Of a stretch of DNA of 64,000 bases, positions 51,602 to 60,600 are shown piece after piece. The position numbers were made by a program, and so were the translations under genes. The notes under the pieces are model-generated. The model was given only the letters and a program-made list of their open reading frames with translations, was not told the DNA's origin and ran no database searches. Source of the DNA: BB31 sp964582525. Lineage in GTDB: Bacteria > Pseudomonadota > Gammaproteobacteria > Beggiatoales > Beggiatoaceae. Numbering within the stretch: position 1 is the stretch's first letter; every line of letters begins with the position of its first letter. The stretch covers positions 1 through 64,000 of the forward strand of contig CAZOSP010000002.1 of NCBI GenBank assembly GCA_964582525.1. The letters run 5' to 3'.

Positions 51602-53728
51602 GTGTCTCAAGCTCGTCGCCAAACACGCCGTAAAAACACCACGCAAAGCAATATAGTCAGTGCTGGTTTACGCGAAATTGTGTTTATCTTTTTTTGTTTT
51701 GCCTCGCTGTATTTATTCGTGTCGCTTGCCACTTACGATCCGCTGGATCCGGGTTTTTCGCACAATCCAACCGCACCGGCAGCGGATCAAATTCGCAATC
51801 AAGGCGGACTTGCCGGGGCTTTATTTGCCGATTTGTTTTTCAAATGGTTTGGCTATTTTGCTTACCTGTTCGCCTACATGGTGGGCTATTTTGGCTGGCT
51901 CATTTATCAAGGTCGTCACCATGATTTATTGGCAGAACCCAAGCATTTAATCATTCCTAGTCTTGGCTTTGTGCTGACACTGACCGCTGGCTGCGGTCTG
52001 GCGATTGTGCATTTCGCCGCTGAAAGTGCCTTGCTGCCCAGTCACGCGGGCGGCGATCTTGGCACTTGGATCGGACACGGCTTACAAAACATGCTCAGTG
52101 CGTTAGGCGCGACACTGCTGTTATTGGTATTATTTTTTACCGGTGTCACCATGCTGACTGGCTTGTCTTGGCTCAAGCTGATGGATCGGCTGGGACTAAC
52201 CACGCTGTATTATTTGCCGATTCTTTCCAGCTATATACGCTACACCATCCTGCCTTTTATCACGCAAAAAAGCCGCGCTGCATGGCAGTGGCTAAACACA
52301 AAAATCCAGCAAATCTGGCAATTTTATCGAGAATACCAGCGCAAACGCCGCACCGCCCGCGCTGCACAAGAAGCGGGGGATGAACAACTACCGCAACAAG
52401 TCAGAAATGCGTTAGAAGACGCGCCGCCACCGCCTGAACCGATAGTCCCGTCACCCGAAGAGGCGGCGCAAGCTGCCGCTGATCTTTTGTCCGACAAAGA
52501 AACCGCCGCTTCCGCACAAGAACCCGTGAGTTTGTTGCCCGATTTACAGCTTCTACCCTTGACAAACACATCCAATGCGCCAAGCCGCGCCCAAGACCAG
52601 ACCGAGTTACAACAGCAAGTTGTAGCGGCTTTGCAGGCGTTAGGCGAGACGGAAGCCAAAGTCGTGGCTCTGCACCCAGGTCCGGTCATCACCCGCGTAG
52701 AAATTCAGCCGGGCAAAGAGCAGCTCAGTCACGTCGTGCGCCTCGCCGAGCAGTTGACCGAACAACTACAAATCACTGGCGCACGCGCCCTTGATGCCAA
52801 TACCGAGTCGCTGACTTTAGAAATACCCAACAAGCATCCCGAAGCCATCGATTTAGGCGAATTGTTACAAGTCGCCGCCTATAGCGACAGCCGCTCGCCG
52901 TTAAGCCTCGCGCTCGGCAAAGACATTAACGGCTATCCGATTATTGTTGATTTAGCGCGAATGCCGCATCTGCTCATCAGCGGCACGCAAGCCGCCGACA
53001 TTAACACCGCGCTGCACGTTTTTTTGCTCAGTCTGTTATTTAAAGCCACGCCACAGCAAGTACGTTTAATATTGGTGGACTCACGGCAAAAAGTCTTTAC
53101 GCCCTATCGAGAACTTTGGCATCTGCTCACGCCGATTGTCGCCCACCCTGATGCCATGCTTGACAGCTTTGACTGGTGCGCCAGCGAAATGGAACGCCGT
53201 TACCGTCTCATGGCAGGCGTGGGCGTGCGCAATATTGACGGCTACAACCGCCATATTGAAGAAATACAAGCTCCACACAGCGAAGAAGAAACGCCGGATG
53301 TTTGTGAAACCCTACCCTATATCGTGATTGTGTTACACGAAATTGCCGAACTCAACAACAGCGAGGAGGGGCGGGAAATCGAAGAATTAATGACCCGTTT
53401 AGCCCAAAAAGCCCGTGCTGCCGGCATTCACATGATTCTCGCCAGCCACCAGCCGACAGTCAATGTGATCACCGGCTTAATGAAAACCAACTTCCCGACA
53501 CGCATCGCCTTGCGCGTTGACAACAAAACCGAATCACGCCACATTCTCGGACAAAGCGGCGCGGAATACTTGCTAGGCGCGGGCGATATGCTCTACTTGA
53601 CGCCCGGCAGCGGCATTCCCACCCGCGTCCACGGAGCGCGAATCGATGTACAGACAGTCAATAAAGTGATTAACCAACTGAGAAAGTTAGGTAAACCACA
53701 ATACTTGGATTTAAGCGATCTGGGCTAA
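51602..53728 (+). CDS. FtsK/SpoIIIE-like protein lacking ATPase motifs
   Basis: This 708-residue protein starts at GTG with GAGGAAA upstream. The N-terminal part has about four membrane helices as in FtsK, then a P- and A-rich linker, then the FtsK alpha and beta domains (PGPVITRVEIQPG at about 360, FPTRIALRVDNKTESRHILGQSGAEYLLGAGDML near 640). Walker A should read GTTGSGKSV after MPHLL; here it is GTQAADINT (residues 460-468). Walker B, normally IDE, is LHE (578-580). The C-terminal gamma domain that reads KOPS is absent. It cannot be a normal DNA motor. A true ftsK should exist elsewhere. Confidence 0.85.
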   Translation: MSQARRQTRRKNTTQSNIVSAGLREIVFIFFCFASLYLFVSLATYDPLDPGFSHNPTAPAADQIRNQGGLAGALFADLFFKWFGYFAYLFAYMVGYFGWLIYQGRHHDLLAEPKHLIIPSLGFVLTLTAGCGLAIVHFAAESALLPSHAGGDLGTWIGHGLQNMLSALGATLLLLVLFFTGVTMLTGLSWLKLMDRLGLTTLYYLPILSSYIRYTILPFITQKSRAAWQWLNTKIQQIWQFYREYQRKRRTARAAQEAGDEQLPQQVRNALEDAPPPPEPIVPSPEEAAQAAADLLSDKETAASAQEPVSLLPDLQLLPLTNTSNAPSRAQDQTELQQQVVAALQALGETEAKVVALHPGPVITRVEIQPGKEQLSHVVRLAEQLTEQLQITGARALDANTESLTLEIPNKHPEAIDLGELLQVAAYSDSRSPLSLALGKDINGYPIIVDLARMPHLLISGTQAADINTALHVFLLSLLFKATPQQVRLILVDSRQKVFTPYRELWHLLTPIVAHPDAMLDSFDWCASEMERRYRLMAGVGVRNIDGYNRHIEEIQAPHSEEETPDVCETLPYIVIVLHEIAELNNSEEGREIEELMTRLAQKARAAGIHMILASHQPTVNVITGLMKTNFPTRIALRVDNKTESRHILGQSGAEYLLGAGDMLYLTPGSGIPTRVHGARIDVQTVNKVINQLRKLGKPQYLDLSDLG

Positions 53729-53789
53729 TCTGGAGATTAGCCTTCCCAAGCTGGGCTAATCTGGAGATTAGCCCTCCCAAGCGGCTCCC
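53719..53789. repeat. Tandem R1-type repeats that contain the FtsK-like stop codon
   Basis: Two units GGGCTAATCTGGAGATTAGC follow each other at 53726 and about 53754, separated by CTTCCCAAGCT. The first begins in the last codons of the FtsK-like gene, and its GGCTAATC supplies the TAA stop. Between them and murJ there is only a further CGGCTCCCAAG fragment. Confidence 0.85.
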
Positions 53790-53813
53790 AAGAACGGTAT
53801 AACAGGACTAAAC

Positions 53814-55349
53814 ATGAGTTCTCGTCTTCTTAAGGCGCTGGGTACAGTCAGCGGCTTAACCTTTTTATCACGTATTTTAGGCTTTCTGCGCGACATGGTA
53901 ATCGCCCACAGCTTCGGTGCTGGCAGTGGCGTAGATGCCTTTTTAGTCGCCTTCAAAATCCCCAATTTCATGCGCCGCCTGTTTGCTGAAGGCGCGTTTG
54001 CGCAGGCTTTTGTGCCGGTTTTAAGCGAGTACAAAACCCGGCGCGATCACCTCGCCGTACAAGACCTGATCAACCATGTTGCTGGCACATTAGGCGCGGT
54101 GCTATTGCTGGTCAGCTTGCTCGGAGTGTTCGCCGCCCCGCTGTTTATTATGCTTTTCGCCCCCGGCTTCTTGGGCGACAGCGAAAAATTCGCCTTAAGC
54201 AGCGACATGTTGCGCATCACCTTTCCCTACATTTTCTTCATCGCCCTGACCGCCTTTGCAGGGGCTATTCTCAACGCTTACGGACGCTTTGCGGTCCCCG
54301 CATTTACCCCGGTGTTGCTGAATATCTGCTTAATCAGCGCGGCTTTATGGTGGTCGCCCAGCTTTCAACAGCCCATCATCGCGCTGGCTTGGGGGGTATT
54401 AATCGCGGGTTTGGCGCAGTTTTTATTTCAACTGCCATTTCTTGCCAAACTGCATTTATTGCCCAAACCCATTTTCAAACGCCATCCGCACGAAGGCGTG
54501 CGGCGCATTCTCAAACTCATGCTGCCCGCCGTTTTTGCCGTATCGGTGACGCAAATCAGCTTATTGATCGACACCCTCATGGCTTCCTTTCTGGTCACCG
54601 GCAGCGTCGCTTGGCTGTATTATTCCGACCGCATGTTAGAATTTCCCATCGGCATCTTCGGTGTCGCATTAGCCACCGTCATGCTGCCCAAGCTCTCGCG
54701 CCTAGCCGCCGCCGAGCAACAGCAAGACTACAGCGACACGCTTAACTGGAGTTTGCGCTGGGTGTTTGTCATCGGCATTCCTTGCACATTAGGTTTAATA
54801 CTGCTTGCCGCGCCCATCATGGCAACCCTCTTCCAGCGTGGCGAATTTCAAGCGATGGATGTCAACATGAGTGCGCAGAGCTTAATGGCGTACAGCGTTG
54901 GCTTATTGAGCTTTGTCTTGATAAAAATTCTCGCTGCCGGTTTTTTTGCCCGACAAAACACCACAACCCCCATGCGTATCGCCATCGTTGCGATGTTCAG
55001 CAACATCCTGTTAAATCTGCTGTTGATTGTGCCGCTGGCTCATGCCGGCTTGGCGCTTGCCACCGCGCTCTCCGCCAGTCTCAACGCCGGCTTGCTATAC
55101 CTGCACTTGCGCCGCGCCGCGCTCTTTCAATTACAAGCCGGCTGGTCGCTCTTTTTCCTGCGCTTAAGCCTCGCCGCCACCGCTATGAGCGTGTTGCTGT
55201 GGTGGGGAGTACCCAGCACCGACTGGTGGGTCACAGCAGACGAATGGGCGCGTGTACAGCAGTTGACGCTATGGATAGTCGCAGCGGCAGTGCTTTATTT
55301 AGCCATGCTAGGCTTAAGCGGCTTGCGTCCGAAAATGCTGCTGCAATAA
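53814..55349 (+). CDS. murJ: MurJ lipid II flippase
   Basis: A 511-residue inner-membrane protein with about 14 helices that flips lipid II for peptidoglycan synthesis. Typical sequences are LTFLSRILGFLRDMVIA at the N-terminus and NFMRRLFAEGAFAQAFVPV. Also present are GVALATVMLPKLSRLAA in the middle and LMAYSVGLLSFVLIKILAAGFFARQNT. Length is normal. The next gene starts 3 bases after it. In many gammaproteobacteria murJ lies by ribF or ileS; that is not the case here. Confidence 0.95.
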   Translation: MSSRLLKALGTVSGLTFLSRILGFLRDMVIAHSFGAGSGVDAFLVAFKIPNFMRRLFAEGAFAQAFVPVLSEYKTRRDHLAVQDLINHVAGTLGAVLLLVSLLGVFAAPLFIMLFAPGFLGDSEKFALSSDMLRITFPYIFFIALTAFAGAILNAYGRFAVPAFTPVLLNICLISAALWWSPSFQQPIIALAWGVLIAGLAQFLFQLPFLAKLHLLPKPIFKRHPHEGVRRILKLMLPAVFAVSVTQISLLIDTLMASFLVTGSVAWLYYSDRMLEFPIGIFGVALATVMLPKLSRLAAAEQQQDYSDTLNWSLRWVFVIGIPCTLGLILLAAPIMATLFQRGEFQAMDVNMSAQSLMAYSVGLLSFVLIKILAAGFFARQNTTTPMRIAIVAMFSNILLNLLLIVPLAHAGLALATALSASLNAGLLYLHLRRAALFQLQAGWSLFFLRLSLAATAMSVLLWWGVPSTDWWVTADEWARVQQLTLWIVAAAVLYLAMLGLSGLRPKMLLQ

Positions 55350-55352
55350 CCC

Positions 55353-57413
55353 ATGTCCAGCATCCCCTTGACAGCCCACGAAGTGTTTGGCAAACCCGCG
55401 CCGCGTTTTTACTTAGGTGCGGTTATTCTGTTTTGGGGCTGGCAAAGCCAGCAGCTAGGCATTGCTGTCGCTATGGCGGTGCTGGCAGAAAGCGCGGCTG
55501 TGTGGCAAAAACATATCGGCATGAGCTGGCACATCACGGATAAAGATTTCAATCGCTTGGCTGACTTGAGCGTTATTTTGTGCGTGTTGACAATTTTCTA
55601 TTTTTTTAATAAACAATCAGTTGAAGGCTTATTTTCAGTCTTAGGCTGGCTTCCCGCACTGATTTTTTTACTCCTATTGGGGCAACTTTACAGCACCCGC
55701 CAACACCTACCGCTGACCGCCTTGTTTTGGTCTTTACGCATCGCAAAACGGCAAAAATCCAACCCGCTACTCGCCGACAACCCGTTGCTCCACATGCGCA
55801 TTGATGCAAGTTACCCCTACGTGGTGCTATGCCTGCTCTCAGCCAGCGTATTCCAGCAGCCGTATTTTCTGCTTGGCGTATTTGGCTTTTTCGCTTGGGG
55901 ACTTTATTACTCGCGCTCAGCACGCTACCCGCTGGCGATATGGCTGCTTGCTTTAGCCCTCGCCGGTGCGGGCGGTTATGCCGGACAAAAGGGCATTCAG
56001 CAGTTACAACGCAGCCTAGAAAGTTGGGTATTAGAATGGCTCGACAATCAAGCCTGGCATTCGCGTGATCCCTATCGGCAGCACACTCGCATTGGCGATA
56101 TAGGTCAACTCAAGCTCTCTAACCACATCCTCTTTCGCGTCAAAGCCAGAGAACCACTGCTAGTACGCGAAGCCAGCTATGACCACTATCGTCAGCAACG
56201 CTGGCACGCCCTAAAAGTCGATTTCCAAGCCTTGCCCAATCCTATTGAAACCAGCGGTTGGATACTAGACAACAACCCGCAACATCAGCAGCAAGCCGCT
56301 CAACGCCTAGATGTCAGCCTTTACCTCAAACAGGGCAGCGGCATGTTACCGCTACCCGCCAACAGCCTCTCACTCCACGCCCTAAGCGGTCTCGACATAC
56401 AGCGCAACCAGTTTGACGGCGCAGTGAAAATCGACGACGCGCCCAGCTTGCTGAATTATGGCGTAGCGTATGCGCAAACTCCCCTGCCTGCCCGCCTAGA
56501 ACAAAAACGCGACGTGCTTTTGCAGATTCCCGAACGCGAACAAGACACCCTGGAGCAACTTGCCCAGCAACTCGGCTTAAGCGATAAACAGCGCAGTCAA
56601 GCCGAAAAAATCCGCCGTCTCCAAGACTTTTTTGCACAGCATTTTCGCTATTCCCTAGTACAACGCGATCAACCCAGCTTTGCCACGCCGCTGACCCGCT
56701 TCCTGCTCGACACCCGTCAAGGACACTGCGAATACTTCGCCAGCAGCACGGTTTTACTGCTCCGCGCCGCCGGCATTCCTAGCCGCTACGCAGTCGGCTT
56801 CGCCGTGCAAGAATACAGTTTCCTTGAGGATGCTTACCTAGTGCGCCGCCGCCACGCTCACGCCTGGGCGCAAGCCTATGTGGATGGACGCTGGATAGAC
56901 ATAGACACCACGCCTAGCGACTGGGGCGAACTCGAAGCCGAAGCAGCAAGCCGCTGGCAATTGTTCGCTGATCTCTGGTCATGGTTCAAGCACGGCATTG
57001 ACCAATGGCGTTGGCGTGATTCCAGCGGTGACAAGCAGCACCTGCTCTGGTGGCTGATCCCGCTGGTGATTGTTCTGCTATGGCGTTTATCGCTGCATAA
57101 AAAATATCGACGCAAAGCCAAATCAAGCCAAGATATGCCGATAAATATCAAAAAATACGGACAAGATTCGCCCTTTTATGCGGTGCTAGAGCAGCTTCAA
57201 GCCCGCGGCTACCAGCAAGCCCCCGGTCAATCCCTGCATCACTGGCTGCAACAACTACAAGCCACGCCATATTTTGATACACAACACAGCGCGGCGTTAG
57301 CCGCGTTGACTGCCCAGCATAACCGCTACCGCTTTCACCCGCACCGCCCGACCGCGCAAGAAAAACAGCAATTTCAGCAAGCAGTTGACACTTGGTTGTC
57401 GCAAGCACAGTAG
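55353..57413 (+). CDS. TgpA-like transglutaminase-type membrane protein (DUF3488)
   Basis: A 686-residue protein with about six N-terminal helices (DUF3488), a periplasmic transglutaminase domain and a further helix near residue 570. The triad is visible: C459 in GHCEYFAS, H503 in RRHAHAW and D518 in WIDIDTTP. A C-terminal DUF4129-like tail follows the last helix. Such proteins are linked to peptidoglycan or surface protein processing and normally sit with MoxR and DUF58 genes. Here a DUF58 gene is 19 kb upstream. The gene starts 3 bases after murJ, so the two are probably co-transcribed. Confidence 0.87.
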   Translation: MSSIPLTAHEVFGKPAPRFYLGAVILFWGWQSQQLGIAVAMAVLAESAAVWQKHIGMSWHITDKDFNRLADLSVILCVLTIFYFFNKQSVEGLFSVLGWLPALIFLLLLGQLYSTRQHLPLTALFWSLRIAKRQKSNPLLADNPLLHMRIDASYPYVVLCLLSASVFQQPYFLLGVFGFFAWGLYYSRSARYPLAIWLLALALAGAGGYAGQKGIQQLQRSLESWVLEWLDNQAWHSRDPYRQHTRIGDIGQLKLSNHILFRVKAREPLLVREASYDHYRQQRWHALKVDFQALPNPIETSGWILDNNPQHQQQAAQRLDVSLYLKQGSGMLPLPANSLSLHALSGLDIQRNQFDGAVKIDDAPSLLNYGVAYAQTPLPARLEQKRDVLLQIPEREQDTLEQLAQQLGLSDKQRSQAEKIRRLQDFFAQHFRYSLVQRDQPSFATPLTRFLLDTRQGHCEYFASSTVLLLRAAGIPSRYAVGFAVQEYSFLEDAYLVRRRHAHAWAQAYVDGRWIDIDTTPSDWGELEAEAASRWQLFADLWSWFKHGIDQWRWRDSSGDKQHLLWWLIPLVIVLLWRLSLHKKYRRKAKSSQDMPINIKKYGQDSPFYAVLEQLQARGYQQAPGQSLHHWLQQLQATPYFDTQHSAALAALTAQHNRYRFHPHRPTAQEKQQFQQAVDTWLSQAQ

Positions 57414-57697
57414 GGTGCGCGACATCTTTTCGTCGCGCACGCGGGAGGGCGGCAGCTTGGGAGGGCTAATCTCCAGATTAGGCCATCTTTATCTTCGCGC
57501 ACGCGGGAGGGCGGCAGCTTGGGAGAGCTAATCTCCAGATTAGCCCATCTTTATCTTCGCGCACGCGGGAGGGCGGCAGCTTGGGAGGGCTAATCTCCAG
57601 ATTAGCCCATCTTTTCGTCGCGCACGCGGGAGGGCAGGATGGCGGGATGGCGCGCATTCGCGTTCGCGCCACAAAAAGACGTGGCGCAAACCCTACT
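57412..57697. repeat. Tandem array of compound R2/R1 units ending in R3
   Basis: CGCGCACGCGGGAGGGC starts at 57434, 57496, 57558 and 57619, giving a period of 62, 62 and 61 bases. Each unit holds an R2 arm and a GGCTAATCTCCAGATTAGCC hairpin. R3 (57667-57690) closes the array next to the stop of the dehydrogenase gene. This spacer holds no gene. Confidence 0.92.
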
Positions 57698-60600
57698 TCA
57701 CAGCAATATTTTTTCCACGCCCTGATTTTTTACCGCTGCAACAAACTCGCGTTGCCAGTGTTTGCCTAGCAACTGCTCGGCAAGTTCCACCACGATATAG
57801 GTCGGCTCAATGTGGGTGTCTTCGCTGTAACGCGCTAAACCTTGCTGGCAGGCGGGGCAGGTGGTAAGGATTTTCTCGACCGTGCCTAACGCGGCAATCC
57901 CCGCTGTAAGCTCCGCCTGCTTGCGAAAACGCACTTGGGTGGCAATATCCGGACGCGCAATAGCAAAAGTTCCGGCTTCTCCGCAGCACCGATCAGATAA
58001 CAAAACTTCTTGATTCATCAGGTTTTTTGCCACATCCAGCGGTTTGTAATGTTTGATCGGCGTGTGACAGGGATCGTGGTATAAATACTTTTTATCGGCA
58101 ACGCCATCCAGACTCACGCCCTTTTCCAGCAAAAACTCGTGAATATCCAGCAAGCGGCAATCGGGGAAAATATGCTCAAATTGGTATTTGAGTAGCTGAT
58201 CCATGCAAGTGCCGCAAGACACAATTACGGTTTTAATATCCAAATAATTCAAAGTATTAGCCACGCGATGAAACAAAATACGATTGCCAGTAGAAATCTG
58301 CTGACCTTTTTCTTGATGACCCGATGCCGCTTGCGGATAGCCGCAGCACAAGTAGCCGGGCGGCAGCACGGTTTGTACGCCGCAGCGGTACAGCATCGCC
58401 AGCGTCGCCAGTCCGATGTCGCTAAACAGGCGTTCTGAGCCGCAACCGGGGAAATAAAATACCGCTTCGGTGTCTTCGTTGAGTTTTTGCGGGTCGCGCA
58501 CAATGGCGATTTGGCTTTCATCTTCAATGTCAAGCAAACCGCGCAACGGACGTGCGGGCAAGCCGCTGGGCATGGGTTTGTCAAGAAAATGAATAAGTTG
58601 CGTGGGAATGCTGGGCTGACCGGTGGTTTTTGCGGGTTGCTGGCTGCTGACCTGGGAGCGGCTAAGTTGGGAGCGGCTGAGTTGGGAGCGGCTAAGTTGG
58701 GAGCGGCTGAGTTGGGAGCGGCTGACTTCCAAGTCAGCCGAAACGCCGCCTGCGGCGGCGGGGCTAATCTGGAGATTAGCCACTCCCAGTCTAGCCACTC
58801 CCAGGCGAACCATGCCCAGTAACCGATGTCCCAGCCGTTGCGCTGCATAGCCGCCGCGAATCAAAGCAAAACGCATCATGCCAAGCAAACGCGGGTGGCT
58901 GACGTTGAGAAATGCCATTGACAAGGCTGCCCCCGGATTGAAGCGTTTTTGTCCTAATTTACGCAAAATATCGCGCATTTTGATGGTGACGTCGCCAAAA
59001 TCGATATTCACCGGACAGGGATTTAAGCAGCGGTGGCAGACCGTGCAATGTTCGGCAACATCGTTCATTTCAGCAAAATGGCGAATGGCGATGCCGCGCC
59101 GCGTTTGCTCTTCGTACAACACGGCTTCGATAATTAAACCGCTGGCTAAAATTTTGTTGCGCGGCGAGTAGAGCAAATTTGCCGCCGGGACATGTGTGGT
59201 GCAGTGCGGCTTGCATTTGCCGCAGCGCAGGCAGTCTTTGATGGATTCGTTTAATGCGCCTAAATCGGTGGCTTCGAGAATTAAAGCCTCTTGCTCCACC
59301 AAGCGCAAAGACGGCGTGTAAGCACGCTCTAAACCACTCCCCGCCAACAGTTTGCCGCGATTAAAAAAACCTTTAGGATCAACCTGTTGCTTGTAATCGC
59401 GGAAGGCGGCTTTGTTGACATCATCGAGAAAGGCAAACTTGGTGAGTCCAATGCCGTGTTCGCCCGAAATCACCCCGCCTAAATCAGTCGCCAACTGCAT
59501 AATGCGTTCAACAATCCGCTCGGCTTGCTGCAACATGGCGTAATCGTGCGAGTTGAGCGGAATATTGGTATGCACGTTGCCATCGCCGGCGTGTGCATGT
59601 AAGGCGATAAACAAGCGGCTGGCGCGGATGCGCGAGTGAATGGCATCCATTTTTTGGCGTAAATCGGCAAATTCGTGACCGGAAAAAATTTCTTTTAAGG
59701 GCTGCGCGACAGAGTGCTGGTAGGAAATACGCAGAATGCGGTGTTGCAGCAAGTCGAACACTGAGGGCGATTGCCCTTTAGGGGTTTTTGGCAGTTTCGC
59801 TTCCAGCGGAATTTCGGAAAACAAGCTGGCGTGTTCATGGATGGAGCTATCCATATTTGCCAACATGCCTTCCCACTGATCTTTGACCCGTCGCAGCAGG
59901 GCTTGAGCGCGTTTGCATTTGGCTTGAAGCATGGCTTGCTCTTCGTCATCGCCAACGCTGGCTCCCACGCTCTGCATGGGAACGGCGGTGCAGAGCGTAG
60001 GAATCAGCACCATCAACTCTTCGACTATCGCCAACTTATTTAACGTCGATTGCTCAATATTAATGCGCTCAATAGCATCGCTGTAATCACCCAGCCGCTC
60101 CAGCGGAATCACCACATCTTCGTTGATTTTGAAGGCATTGGTATGTTTGGCTATCGCTGCGGTGCGTTTGCGCTCTGCCCAAAAGCGTTCTTGTGCCTCT
60201 TGCGACACCGCGATAAAACCTTCGCCATCGCGTGTTTGCGTGGCATTCACCACCGCTTGCGCAGCAACATCCACCGCCGTCGCGTCGTCGCTGACAATAT
60301 CTGCCAGCAGCACCATTTTCGGCAAACCAGAACGCGCTGCTTTGGTCGAATAATTCACCGCCTTAATGTAGCGATCATCCAGATGTTCTAAACCCGCTAG
60401 CATTGCCTGTTTATTTTGCTTAAAATAATCAATGGTTTGCTTGATAGCGGGAACGGCATCACGGACGCTGCCGAAAAATTCCATGCAGACGGTGCGGGTG
60501 TGTTTGGGTTGCTGATGTAAGACAAACACCGCCGAGGTCATCAAGCCATCGCAGCCTTCTTTTTGTACCCCCGGCAGGTTGTGCAAGGCTTTGTTGGTCA

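Noticed and set aside
57434..57640. 62-bp periodic repeats as a CRISPR array or iterons
   Set aside because: The whole period is conserved, so there are no spacers, and no replication initiator gene is nearby. It is a tandem duplication of dispersed palindromes.
58249..58850. Frames of 75-199 codons overlapping the oxidoreductase repeat
   Set aside because: They are alternative readings of the tandem 15-bp repeat; the oxidoreductase frame carries all conserved motifs.
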